This document shows positions 1 to 9,765 of a stretch of DNA of 64,000 nt, piece by piece. Positions within the stretch are counted from its first letter, which is position 1. Every line of letters starts with the position of its first letter. Below the pieces are notes generated by a model, which did not search any database, was not told the origin of the DNA, and worked only from the letters and a program-made list of their open reading frames with translations. The DNA comes from Maribacter litopenaei. Its GTDB lineage: Bacteria > Bacteroidota > Bacteroidia > Flavobacteriales > Flavobacteriaceae. Location of the stretch: the NCBI RefSeq assembly GCF_025244665.1, contig NZ_CP104205.1, positions 434,001 to 498,000 of the forward strand, read 5' to 3'. The translations under genes were made by a program, and so were the position numbers.

Positions 1-355
1 GTTTTATACCAAGTCTGAACTAAAACCTTTGGTTGAGTTGGCCAATATTTTTGATGCTACGGTACGTATCGTACATGTACAATATGAAATAAGGACACTT
101 TCAGAGCTACAATTGTTCAATTTAGGGATGCTACGAAAGTATCTTGGAGAGGTAGAACATTATGTGCACACGGTGTCCGAACTTAATTCCGTTTCCAAGA
201 CACTGGAAGTATTTTCTAAGGAAATGGATATTCATTTGTTGGCCATGCTGAACTATCAGCATAGCTACATGGAGCAATTAATACGGGAGCCTGTGGTAAA
301 AAGGGTGGCTTTCCACACTCAGATACCTCTATTGGTAATTCCGAGTTGGGCATGA
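1..355 (+). CDS. Universal stress protein (UspA-like), 3' part only
   Basis: The reading frame is open from base 2 and ends at the TGA at 353-355, so the gene starts before the window. The visible ~117 residues look like the second half of a Bacteroidota tandem universal stress protein: a beta strand reading ATVRIVHVQYE, a long helical stretch, and the C-terminal pattern IREPVVKRVAFHTQIPLLVIP, where the ending LLVIP matches the last Usp strand. Usp proteins are cytoplasmic nucleotide-binding stress proteins; no specific role can be assigned here. The G-2X-G-9X-G(S/T) ATP loop is not evident in this half. An internal ATG at 29 is unlikely to be the true start. Confidence 0.7.
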   Translation, partial: FYTKSELKPLVELANIFDATVRIVHVQYEIRTLSELQLFNLGMLRKYLGEVEHYVHTVSELNSVSKTLEVFSKEMDIHLLAMLNYQHSYMEQLIREPVVKRVAFHTQIPLLVIPSWA

Positions 356-400
356 CATCAAACTTAAAGGAATCCAGTAACAAGGACAACGTATTACTTT

Positions 401-628
401 CTAATTGATTCGGTTCCCTATCGGATTGTCTTCGTAGAAGTCCTTAAAAGTCTTATCTGTAGTGTAGTTATCCGTTAAAACCTTATACACCATATAAACA
501 ACAAGTGCCTGCCCCAACACGGTACAGTAAAATACCCAATTAAAGGGAAGGTTCATCACGGACATTATAGTTACCGTGACTAAGGCCAAGGTTGTAATTA
601 CTATCCAAACGTACACTGAATCTTTCAT
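401..628 (-). CDS. Small two-helix membrane protein
   Basis: This 75-residue frame starts at ATG 626-628. It has two hydrophobic segments, around residues 7-26 (VWIVITTLALVTVTIMSVM) and 30-48 (WVFYCTVLGQALVVYMVY), followed by a polar tail with TDNYTTDKTFKDFYEDNP. The composition is that of a genuine small inner-membrane protein and the tail is not low-complexity. I do not recognise a function. Its first ~89 bases overlap, in another frame, the apparent 3' end of the glycosidase-like gene upstream, so one of the two ends is probably misplaced by a sequence error. Confidence 0.5.
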   Translation of the reverse strand: MKDSVYVWIVITTLALVTVTIMSVMNLPFNWVFYCTVLGQALVVYMVYKVLTDNYTTDKTFKDFYEDNPIGNRIN

Positions 629-1884
629 TTTTATCTGTAAGATAATGGTTAAGGGTTGCAGAATGCGTTAAAGGATTTCTAAAAAATGAGTTACTAATTG
701 TGGACCAAAATCTATCGGTTTCCGGAATCGTGTTTTTAAAATCTATTTCCAAAGGATTTTGGTTTGTCTTTGCAAAGTAATACCAAAGTGTTGCCGATAG
801 GGCCGGAGTAATATCCGAGTGGTCCCATAAATTGTTTTCGCCATAGGTAGTACCGAAATTTGCCGTATAGGGTATGCCTTTGGCATTTTCTGAAATGGAA
901 CTTTGAATAGATGTCTTTTCAATATTTTCCGGAATCCCTTCCGAAAGATCGAATCGCTGAATGCTATTAAATGCCACAGCCATTTGGGCGGTGCCTTCCA
1001 ACCAAATCACATCCTTATCTTCGTCAAAGCAATATCCGTAAATCAGTTCTCCACTTAAGGTGGCGGTTTGTTCATTAATGAACTTGTTGGCTTGAAACAG
1101 CACATCGTCAGATAGCTCATTGAATATCATTTTACTTAAGGAAAATACATCTAGCGCATAGGCATAATCCGGGTTTTACGGCCAGGCCATTAAAACGCCC
1201 AATTCTTGGTCCCATCGATTATTTTGTAGAAAGCTTAAGAGGTTCTTATGGAATTCGTCATACCCTTGTACAGCATGAAAAGCCGTAATCATACCTTCCG
1301 TAACATTTGGGATTTCTGTTCCGTCAGGATTATATCCACCTTTTAAAGCTCCGTTCTCCATTTGAAGGGAACGCAACCAGGTTTCCAATTTGAGGGAAAG
1401 TGAGTTGTATTTTCCAGATTGATATGTGTTCTCATATTGATTTAAGGCAATCAATAACCAGGCATTATCCCCCATCCATATTCTTTCAGGTTCGGAACCA
1501 TCAGAATTTCTAAATTGGTAAAAGCCACCAGTTTGTGATAATTCTGTGTCTGAAATGGATTCATAATAATCTAAAATCATTTCGGCATTACCTTTCATGC
1601 CCTCTTGCATAAAGAAAATAGCGGCAAGGGCATTATCATACAAGGAAGTAAAGCCGAGATATCTCGGTACTTTCCAATAGGCCGGAAGGCTGTTGCCTGT
1701 TCAAAATCCAATTGGTGAACGCTACATCAAAAACTTGGGATTTTTGGATTGTTTTTTCAGATTCCGTTGCTATTTCCTGATCTAAGGAAACCTTTAAGTC
1801 TTCATGCAGGGTAGTAACGTCCTCTTTGCTACAAGAGGATAAAATAATAATGAAGAATGAGAACGCGATTAATCGTAGGTTCAT
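540..1884 (-). CDS. Exported lipoprotein resembling six-hairpin glycosidases (interrupted)
   Basis: The N-terminus is a lipoprotein signal (MNLRLIAFSFFIIILSSCSK). It is followed by a helical-repeat protein rich in the motifs of (alpha/alpha)6-barrel glycosidase-like proteins: LYDNALAAIFFMQEG, GGFYQFRNSDG, WMGDNAWLLIALNQY, TEGMITAFHAV, GYCFDEDKDVIWLEGTAQMAVAF. It probably acts on a polysaccharide at the cell surface; the substrate is unknown. The frame is broken twice. Near 1653-1663 a one-base insertion separates the signal-peptide part from LYDNALAA. At 1176-1178 an in-frame TAA replaces the expected Glu in MAWP-E-NPDYAYALD. Both sites fit the CCAGA error pattern. The 3' end overlaps the small membrane gene by ~89 bases, so the true stop is uncertain. 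Confidence 0.65.
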
Positions 1885-2120
1885 GTAGTAGGTCTAAATA
1901 GATTTGGACTTACAAATTACGATGCTGAATGGTACAAGCGGAAAACTATCGACCAAGTCAGCCAATTATCGATATTACTCTATTTGGATTTATACTGAAC
2001 TGATTATCCAGTATTTAATCGATATTTCAGGAATGAATAGCATTTCATTTCAAGGAGAAAAATGGACTTTTTGACCCTTCATAATTTATAAAAGATCCCT
2101 TAATATTAATTTTCCTTTAT
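1885..2120. other. Intergenic region upstream of the glycosidase-like gene
   Basis: No gene is supported here. The DNA is AT-rich and should hold the promoter of the minus-strand lipoprotein gene, but no convincing TAnnTTTG box was found for that strand. The candidate small RNA begins just after this stretch. Confidence 0.4.
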
Positions 2121-2128
2121 TATCTTTG
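2121..2128 (+). promoter_or_regulatory. -7 box (TATCTTTG) of a candidate small RNA
   Basis: TATCTTTG matches the Bacteroidota -7 consensus TAnnTTTG. No clear TTG -33 element is seen. The box lies ~14 bases before a hairpin-rich stretch that ends in a terminator and holds no convincing gene on this strand. Confidence 0.45.
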
Positions 2129-2134
2129 CCATGT

Positions 2135-2231
2135 TGTGTTGTGTCCCTAAAGTAATTTTGGGACAATGGTAAGAATAGGATTATACCTGTTTTACACCAA
2201 TGAAAGGCTTTCCATTTGGGAGGCTTTTTTT
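2135..2231 (+). ncRNA. Candidate small RNA with 5' hairpin and intrinsic terminator
   Basis: Between two minus-strand genes a plus-strand unit of ~95 nt can be drawn. It has a TAnnTTTG box at 2121-2128, a 5' hairpin with arms TGTCCC (2142-2147) and GGGACA (2160-2165) extended inside by AAA/TTT, and a 3' hairpin AAGGCTTTCC-ATTT-GGGAGGCTTT (2204-2227) running into seven T. The 3' stem needs three G-U pairs that would be A-C mismatches if read from the other strand, which argues for plus-strand transcription. The only open frame (from 2166) has no recognisable protein features. I do not recognise a named RNA family, although flavobacterial small RNAs of this size are known. Confidence 0.45.
2204..2231 (+). 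terminator. Rho-independent terminator
   Basis: A ten-pair stem with three G-U pairs and an ATTT loop is followed by TTTTTTT. It ends the candidate small RNA and sits 14 bases before the hutG stop on the opposite strand. Confidence 0.55.
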
Positions 2232-2244
2232 GTTTTGGCCTCTT

Positions 2245-3219
2245 TTAAGGTAGGTCGTGGAGAATGTAATGCACCAAGGATGAAGCTAGTTTTGCCGTTT
2301 GGTTATCCAAGTCGAAATCTGGATTTAACTCTGCAATATCCAAGACCCTAAGTTTACCAGAGCCCATGATTGTCTTTAAAGACTCCAATACTACATCCGG
2401 GGTGAAACCCATAGGGGAAGGAGCACTTACTCCAGGGGCATAGGCAGAAGAAAATCCATCAAGGTCAATGGTCACATAAATATGGTCTACACTGCTGGTA
2501 AAGGCATTGATCCAAGCATTTAATTCATTATGAAATTGGATTCTAAAGGTTTCTCTCATGATATATTGGGCATCCAATTCCCTTGCCGTTTCAAATAAAG
2601 TTGGGTCATTGGCATCTTTTCTAACCCCCAGGCATAGGTATTTGAAAGGAGTCCCCTCTTTTTTGCAATCTTGGGCAATTTGATAAAATGGCGTACCCGA
2701 ATTATTTACTATTTCATTATCACCATCTAAATTGCTTCTTAGGTCAAAATGGGCGTCAAAATTAATAATCCCAATAGTTTCGGACTTTGATACATGTTTT
2801 TTTAGCCCATTGTAGGTGCCATATGCCATATCATGTCCACCCCCAAGAATAATGGGAAAGTGATTTTTTTGGAGCAGTTGAAATATAGATTCCGAGAGGT
2901 GTTGCTGTGCTGTTTCCATATCTCTATCCGCACAGTTTACGGTACCTGCATCTAGTACGTTTACCTCATTGGGCAGATGGTTGGGGAGCTTGCCCAATTG
3001 CTTTCTAATAGCATCTGGGCCATTGACGGCACCTATTCGTCCCTGGTTTCTTTTTACGCCCTCTTCACATGCATATCCTAATATGGAAAAGGATTTTTCC
3101 GTAGTATTGATTGAAATATCGCCAATGGGTAGACATAAAATCTTTTCATGCAAATACAGCTGATGGCTAGAAGGTCTGCCGGAGTATATATTCGATAAAG
3201 TTTCTGAATAACTTTTCAT
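2245..3219 (-). CDS. hutG: Formimidoylglutamase
   Basis: This enzyme of the arginase/agmatinase (ureohydrolase) family hydrolyses N-formimino-L-glutamate to glutamate and formamide, the last step of histidine degradation. The 324-residue frame is intact. The Mn-binding motifs are visible in order: GGGHDMAYG (about residue 128), NFDAHFDLR (about 155), and TIDLDGFSSAYAPGVSAPSP (about 250). It is the last gene of the hutH-hutI-hutU-hutG operon, ~50 bases after hutU. Formimidoylglutamase rather than agmatinase is chosen because of the operon and the Bacteroidota HutG-like N-terminus containing LGYACEEGVKRNQGR. Confidence 0.9.
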   Translation of the reverse strand: MKSYSETLSNIYSGRPSSHQLYLHEKILCLPIGDISINTTEKSFSILGYACEEGVKRNQGRIGAVNGPDAIRKQLGKLPNHLPNEVNVLDAGTVNCADRDMETAQQHLSESIFQLLQKNHFPIILGGGHDMAYGTYNGLKKHVSKSETIGIINFDAHFDLRSNLDGDNEIVNNSGTPFYQIAQDCKKEGTPFKYLCLGVRKDANDPTLFETARELDAQYIMRETFRIQFHNELNAWINAFTSSVDHIYVTIDLDGFSSAYAPGVSAPSPMGFTPDVVLESLKTIMGSGKLRVLDIAELNPDFDLDNQTAKLASSLVHYILHDLP

Positions 3220-3269
3220 CTGCTACTTTAAATTCTTCAACCGGATTATAAATACCCTTCTAAAATTCC

Positions 3270-5304
3270 CTAGTGCTTAATTTTTTGAGTTTTGGTCTTG
3301 AATAAGGGTTCAACAATATGGTCTTCTACTAAGTTAGGTAAATTAATATGTAACGAGGGTGTCCGCTCCATTTCCCTTTTTATGGCAAACATAGCTTCTT
3401 TGTTCCGAGCCCAGCTTCTACGGGCTATTCCATTGTTAACGTCAAAGAACAACATGCTTTTTAAACGGTTCGATGCTTCCGCTGTCCCATCCAGGACCAT
3501 TCCAAAGCCTCCATTGATGACTTCGCCCCAACCTACACCGCCACCGTTGTGAATAGATACCCAAGTGGCACCCCTAAAACTGTCACCAATAACATTATGA
3601 ATGGCCATGTCCGCAGTAAATTTACTTCCATCGTAAATGTTACTGGTTTCCCTATAGGGACTGTCAGTGCCACTCACGTCGTGGTGATCTCTTCCTAGGA
3701 CAACCGGAGCAGAAATTTCACCGGATTTTATAGCTTGGTTGAATGCCTCGGCAATCGTGGCTCTTCCTTCTGCATCGGCATATAAAATACGGGCCTGTGA
3801 TCCTACAACCGAGACTATTTTCTTCAGCCTCCTGTATCCATTTGATGTTGTCCTCCATTTGTTGCTGAACTTCTATGGGTGCGGTTGATTTTATCCGTTG
3901 CATTACCGCAAGCGCAATTTGATCTGTTTTTCTCAAATCCTCCGGATTTCCTGAAGTACAAACCCATCGAAACGGACCAAAACCATAGTCAAAACACATG
4001 GGTCCCAATATATCTTGAACATAAGACGGATATTTAAAATCAATCTGGTTTTCTGCCATTACCTCTGCACCGGCCCTGGAAGCTTCCAACAAAAAGGCGT
4101 TTCCATAATCAAAGAAATAGCAACCTCTATCGGTGTGCTTGTTGATGGCATTGGCATGTCTTCTTAGCGACTCCTGGACCTTGTCTTTGAATTGTTGAGG
4201 ATTGGAACTCATAAGGTCATTGGATTCCTCATAACTAAGTCCTACGGGGTAGTACCCACCTGCCCATGGGTTATGTAAGGATGTTTGATCCGATCCCAAA
4301 TGCACAAAAATGTTTTCGCTATAAAAGCGCTCCCAAACATCCACTACATTTCCTATATAGGCCAAGGAAACAATTTCTCTTTGCTCGATGGCGGTTTTGG
4401 TTCGCTCAACAAGGCTGTCTACATTTTCCAAAAGTTCATCGACCCATCCCTGCTCATATCGTTTTTTGGCCGCTAAAGGGTTAACTTCGGCGCATACGGT
4501 TATACATCCTGCAATATTTCCTGCTTTCGGTTGTGCCCCGCTCATACCTCCAAGTCCGGCCGTAAGAAATATTTTTCCTTCGGGTGTTTCTCCGGATTTT
4601 AATACTTTCCTAAAGGCGTTCATGACCGTAATCGTGGTACCATGAACAATTCCTTGCGGACCAATATACATATAGGAGCCAGCCGTCATCTGACCGTATT
4701 GCGTAACTCCAAGGGCATTAAAACGTTCCCAGTCGTCCGGTTTGGAATAATTTGGAATCATCATACCGTTGGTCACCACCACTCTTGGAGCTTCCTTGGA
4801 GGAAGGAAACAAGCCCATGGGATGCCCGAATAGATATTAAGCGTTTGTTCTTCGGTCATGATGGACAGATATTGCATCGTAATGAGATACTGGGCCCAAT
4901 TCTGAAAAACAGCACCATTCCCTCCGTAAGTGATTAATTCTTCCGGATGTTGTGCCACAGCTGGATCCAAGTTGTTCTGGATCATTAACATAATTGCGGC
5001 CGCTGGAGATGTCTTTGCGGGATACTCCGAAATGGGTCGGGCATATATAGCGTAGTCTCGGTTTGAATCGGTACATATAGATACGGCCAAATTCCAAAAG
5101 CTCCTGTGCAAATTCTTCAGCAAGTTCTTTATGCCATTCCTGGGGAAAATAACGGAGTGCATTCTTAATGGACAATTTTTTTTCCTCGTTGGATAAAATG
5201 TCCTTTCTTCTTGGGGCGTGAGATACATCTAAAGAGCGTCCTTTTTTCTTTGGTAATTCATACGGGATACCCGCCAAAATCTGTGCTTTAAAATCCTTGC
5301 TCAT
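3270..5304 (-). CDS. hutU: Urocanate hydratase (interrupted by three shifts)
   Basis: This enzyme converts urocanate to 4-imidazolone-5-propanoate using NAD+. The product of ~678 residues has the long flavobacterial form. Recognisable urocanase segments are YGGNGAVFQNWAQYL (5' third), GGMSGAQPKAGNIAG, FDYGNAFLLEASRAGAEV, CFDYGFGPFRWVCTSGN, and GGGVGWGEVINGGFGMVLDG near the C-terminus. Frame breaks lie near 5056-5061 (before DYAIYARP), 4825-4829 (YSG-HP) and 3809-3814 (before VVGSQARILYAD). All three occur where CCAGA or TCTGG is expected. Conserved residues are present on both sides, so the enzyme is probably functional in the organism. hutI ends 4 bases upstream. Confidence 0.9.
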
Positions 5305-5308
5305 TCTT

Positions 5309-6559
5309 TTAGGCTTTATGCTTGTTGTAAACCAATTCTCCGTTTTTCCATACCATGCAGGGCTTTAAATTCCCTTGGTTGTATAGAATTTCCTGGTAAT
5401 TATCGGTATGGAAAAGGCTAAAATCCGCCGAAATCCCTTTGCCAGTTTTCCTCAGTCCTCAAGGCCCAAAGCGGCGGCTGCCCTTACGGTAATTCCAGCC
5501 AAAACTTCGGCATTGGATAATTTTTCAAAAGCGCCCAATATGGCAGCTTGGGTCAATAAATCTCCCATAGGGGCAGAACCCGGATTGTGGTCGCTTGCAA
5601 TGGCCAATGTTGCACCTGCGTCCAACAGTTTTCCGGCAGGCGTAAAATTACAACCAAGTCCCAAAGAGGCTCCGGGTAGGGCCGTGGCAATTGTGTTACT
5701 ATTGGCTAATAGTTGAATTTCGGCATCCGTACTCGCCTCTAAATGATCGGCACTTATGGCCCCGAAATCAACGGCCACTTTGCTGCCTCCAGTGGAAAAT
5801 TGATCCGCATGTACCGTGATGTCAAAACCCATCTGTTTGGCCGCTTTAAAATAAGGGGCAATTTCCTCCGGCGAAAAGGCACTTTCCTCTATAAAGGCAT
5901 CGATTCTGTTGGTAAGTCCTTTTTCTTTTAATAATGGAAGAATGATTTCGGATAATTCTTTTAAATAGTCCGCTTTGGAACCCTTGTAGTCCTTGGGATA
6001 CATATGGGCGGCCGAGACACGTAGAAATAAGGTCCGAGGGTGTTTCTTTGTTCGCTTCCCTTATGGCCTCCAACATTTTAACCTCCTCTTGAATGGACAG
6101 GCCATAACCACTTTTTACCTCTAAGGTGGTGATACCGGTCTTAAGATGCCGATTGGCCAATTTTGCCGTCTTTTTTATCAAGGTTTCCTTGTCCGCCTTT
6201 CTCGTTTGTGTAACCGTGTCCCAAATACCCCCTCCCGCTTTGGCAATTTCCAAATAGGTTTTTCCGGAATTTCTAAGGGCGTAATCGTTCGCCCTGCTTC
6301 CTCCAAAACAAATATGGGTATGCGCATCGATAAATCCAGGGAGACAAACATGGGCCCCGGTCAGTTCATGACACTCGGCGGAAGCATGTTCTTTTTTAAG
6401 GGAATCAAAATTTCCCGTGGCTATCACTTTTCCTTCGGAAACTAAGATTCCCGCTTCTTCAATAATCCATAATTGACTATCAGATAAAGGTCCTTTTAGG
6501 GGCAACGCCTCCATGGTCAGTAATTGTTTAAAAGGTCCGATTAATTGCAATGCTTCCAT
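5309..6559 (-). CDS. hutI: Imidazolonepropionase (interrupted)
   Basis: This amidohydrolase opens imidazolone-5-propionate to N-formimino-glutamate, the third step of histidine breakdown. Metal and substrate motifs are visible: DAHTHICFGG with RANDY, the helix ending KSGYGL, VHADQFSTGG and ASDHNPGSAP. Breaks: a one-base insertion at 6012-6017 (expected DLISTCLAAHMYPKDY), an in-frame TGA at 5452-5454 where Arg is expected in LED-R-GKLAKGF, and a one-base loss near 5430. Beyond these the frame continues through DFSLFHTDNYQEIL to a natural TAA at 5309-5311. The gene lies 3 bases after hutH and 4 bases before hutU, so it is in the same operon. Confidence 0.88.
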
Positions 6560-6562
6560 GTA

Positions 6563-8139
6563 CTAATAGCTTTCAAATTCAGTTGAATATTTCGTTTTGA
6601 GCGAAATGTTTCTATTTTTTTCAACTTTTTCAATGACCGATATGATTGTTTTGTTTTGTATCATTTCAATGCCCTTTTCGATATCATCCGAAAAAACACG
6701 ATCCTTCTCGGCAAAAGATACTTGTTTTCGCACGGTTTTGTGTATTTCATCCGAGAAAGATTCCTGATTTCAAAGGCTTTCTATATTCAAAGGCCTGAGC
6801 GGCCGTCAATAATTCTATAGCCAATATTTTCTCTACATTTTCTATGACCCTAAGCGCTTTTCTCCCGCCGATGGATCCCATACTCACATGATCCTCTTGA
6901 CCTAAAGAAGTGGGAATACTATCGGCACTGGATGGAAAACACATGCCCTTGTTTTCGCTGGCCAGGGCGGCACTCGTATACTGTAATATCATATAACCGG
7001 AGTTGATGCCGGTGTCCTTCATCAATAATTTAGGAATTCCGGGGCTATTCCCCTCCAAGGCCAAATAAATACGTCAGTCCGAGATGTTACCTACCTCTGA
7101 GGCGGCCAAGCAGGCATAATCCAAGGCTAAGGCCAAGGGCTGTCCGTGAAAGTTACCACCACTTATTGTGAGTTCCTCATCGATTATTACGGGGTTGTCC
7201 GTAACAGAATTCAATTCGGTTTCCAGTAATTCCTTCAAGTGTAACCAAGCATTACGTGATGCCCCATGCACTTGGGGAATACACCTCAGGGAGTAGGGAT
7301 CCTGTACACGATCACAGTCTATATGATCTTCCATAATTTCCGACCCTTTTAGCAATCGCTTCACCCTTCGGGCAACGTGTATATTCCCTTTAAAGGGTCG
7401 TAATTCATGTAATTCTTTATAAAAAGGTTTCACGGAACCTTGTAGGCCTTCAATCATCATGGCACCAATGATATCGGCTTGTGATAAAAGAGAATGGAGT
7501 TTTTCCACGACCTTAACGGCATGGGCCGCAATGAATTGGGTGCCGTTAATAAGTGCAAGCCCCTCCTTTGGTCTCTAAGTCTATGGGGTCAAGCCCCGTT
7601 TTATCAAACATGTTTTGGGTCTCCATAACCACGCCATCATAAACAACCTTGCCTAAGCCTATGAGTGGTAGGAACAAATGTGACAAGGGAGCCAAATCAC
7701 CCGACGCCCCTACGGAACCCTGTGAGGGTACCACTGGAATGACATCATTTTCAATATGCCGAGATAATGCGTTTAAGTGTACTAAGGGAAATTCCGAATA
7801 TCCCTTGGCCAAGGAATGGGCCTTTAAAATCAGCATGATTTTAGCAAGTTCTTTGGAAATGGGTTCGCCCACACCCACGCTATGGCTTTTAAGGATGTTG
7901 CTCTGTAAAATTAGAGTCTCCTCTTTGGAAATTTTAGTGGTGCAAAGAGGCCCAAATCCAGTATTGATTCCATAGACTGGCTGTCCTTTTTCCACAATTG
8001 CTGAAACAACCTTGGCACTGTTTTCAATTCGCTGTTGGATAGCTTCGGAAAGTACTGTTGTAGTAGCTCCTTTTTCTATATCTAAGACCTTTCCTACAGT
8101 AAGCCAGTCTTCTCCAATTTTAAATGATTTTGAGGCCAC
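6563..8139 (-). CDS. hutH: Histidine ammonia-lyase (interrupted)
   Basis: It deaminates L-histidine to urocanate, the first step of the pathway, and belongs to the aromatic amino acid lyase family. The MIO-forming Ala-Ser-Gly is present in GSVGASGDLAPLSH, and YGINTGFGPL and the SGGNFHGQPLAL segment are clear. Breaks: a one-base insertion near 7564 (after DLETK), an in-frame TGA at 7074-7076 where Arg is expected in NISD-R-RIYLALEG, and an insertion at 6751-6756 (FL-DEIHKTVRKQ). After the last shift the frame runs to TAG at 6563-6565. The gene is first in the hut operon and divergent from the LysR gene 85 bases away. Confidence 0.9.
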
Positions 8140-8178
8140 AATTTACATTTTGAATATTAGTTTTATAAAGATATTGCT

Positions 8179-8186
8179 TAGGTTTG
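8179..8186 (+). promoter_or_regulatory. Possible -7 box (TAGGTTTG) for the LysR gene
   Basis: TAGGTTTG fits TAnnTTTG and lies 38 bases before the LysR ATG in the hutH/LysR divergent spacer. No -33 element was confirmed. Confidence 0.35.
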
Positions 8187-8224
8187 ATAATTGCCAATAC
8201 CATTTTAGTGAACAGTTAATTACT

Positions 8225-9114
8225 ATGAGTTCTCAGATAGAATTACGCCACCTTACCTACTTTTTGGCGGTAGCCGATGAACTACATTTTAGGAAGGCAG
8301 CCGATAAGCTTTTTATTTCACAACCAGGACTGTCCCGTCAAATAAAGCAAATGGAAGAAATTCTTCAAGCCGATTTGTTCGTTAGGGACAAAAAGAAGGT
8401 GTCCCTAACCCCAGCAGGACATTATTTAAAAAGTCAGGCCGAAGAAATTTTTGGGCAATTGAAAGAAACCAAACGTCAATTGCAGTTGATAGGAGAGGGA
8501 GATACAGGAGAAATCCGAATCGGATTTTTGGGTTCCGCCATGCAGGATGTCATACCAAATCTACTATTAAAATTAAGGGATAAATTCCCAAAGATAAAGA
8601 CGTCATTGGAGGAATTGTCCAACTTGAAACAAGTGGATGCTGTTTTAAAGGATACATTGGATATAGGTTTTGTAAGATTGGCCAGGATTCCGGCAGAATT
8701 GTATATGAGGACTGTTTATGAAGATACATTTTCATTGTATCTCTACCAGAAAGTTACCCCATGTTAACTAGGGAATATAAGGGGATGGGTCGATTCTCAG
8801 AAGACAATTTCATTCTGTTTAGTCAGGAGTATAGTCCCTATTACTATGAAACGATTATGAGTATCTGTTCCGATGCGGGTTTTGTACCTAAAGTCTCTCA
8901 TAAATCGGTACATGCGCAGACCATATTTAAATTGGTGGAAAATAATTTAGGAATTGCCATTGTACCTACAGCATTACAGTACGGGTTTCAAATGCGGGTA
9001 AAGTTTATAGAGTTAAAGAATATTGAACAAAGGGCTTTATTGTCTGTGATTTGGAAAAAGGAGCGTAAAAACCCAGTATTGCAAAACTGCATTGATCTTT
9101 TATTTCAGAAGTAA
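8225..9114 (+). CDS. LysR-family transcriptional regulator (one shift)
   Basis: The ~296-residue protein has an N-terminal winged helix-turn-helix with the LysR signature (RHLTYFLAVADELHFRKAADKLFISQPGLSRQIKQ) and a C-terminal effector domain. ATG 8225 (MSSQIELRHL) is chosen over longer frames that would run into the promoter spacer. A one-base loss near 8744-8750, just before an intact CCAGA, separates FSLYL from PESYPML. Its divergent position suggests that it controls the hut operon, perhaps with histidine or urocanate as ligand. That is inference from context, since many hut operons use other regulators. Confidence 0.85.
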
Positions 9115-9210
9115 AAGAAACAAAAATCAATTTGTGCCTTTTTAAATGCAGTTATTGGTTATTTATTCATGTACTATGAAGCGTATTTTTAAAAGACTAA
9201 AATTTAAACT

Positions 9211-9765
9211 ATGATATTTGATTTAATCAAAAAAAGAAGGTCGGTTTTTCCGCCTCAATATATAGACAAGGAGATATCCAAAACCGATTTGGAAAGGATA
9301 TTAGAAGCCGCTAATTGGGCGCCTACGCATAAAAAAACAGAACCTTGGCGATTTAAGGTACTGCGGGGTGAATCTAAGAAAGCCCTAGGACAATTCTTGT
9401 CTAAGAAATATGCGGAAACGGATCCAAGACCCAAACAGATGAAAATTAAAAAATTACAGTTCAATGCCGATCGATCTGCGGCGGTCCTAGCTATTTGTAT
9501 GCAGCGAGATCTTAAAGAAAGTCTGCCGGAATGGGAGGAAGTGGCAGCGGTTGCCATGGCGGTACAGAATATGTGGCTATGCTGCACGGAATTGGGAATT
9601 GGGTGTTACTGGAGCTCCCCTGGAATTATAAAATACATGCACGAATTTTTTGATTTGGCCGAAGGGGAGAAGTGCCTCGGATTCTTGTATATGGGCTATT
9701 TTGAGGGTGATATGCCGGAATCTACCCGGGAACCCATTCAGGATAAAACCGTTTGGCTGGATTAG
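9211..9765 (+). CDS. Nitroreductase-family flavoprotein
   Basis: The intact 184-residue protein shows the nitroreductase fold: N-terminal IKKRRSVFPPQYIDKEIS, the FMN-site motif NWAPTHKKTEPWRF (residues ~34-47), a central AVAMAVQNMWLCCTELGIGCYWSSPG and C-terminal LGFLYMGYFEG. The family reduces nitro compounds, quinones or similar substrates with NAD(P)H; the physiological substrate is not known. The last bases overlap the convergent DUF456 gene by 4. Confidence 0.8.
   Translation: MIFDLIKKRRSVFPPQYIDKEISKTDLERILEAANWAPTHKKTEPWRFKVLRGESKKALGQFLSKKYAETDPRPKQMKIKKLQFNADRSAAVLAICMQRDLKESLPEWEEVAAVAMAVQNMWLCCTELGIGCYWSSPGIIKYMHEFFDLAEGEKCLGFLYMGYFEGDMPESTREPIQDKTVWLD

Noticed and set aside
3270-8139. 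The hut operon as a decayed pseudogene cluster
   Set aside because: Catalytic residues are intact on both sides of every break, hutG is undamaged, and the breaks are the same motif-linked kind found in unrelated genes across the window.
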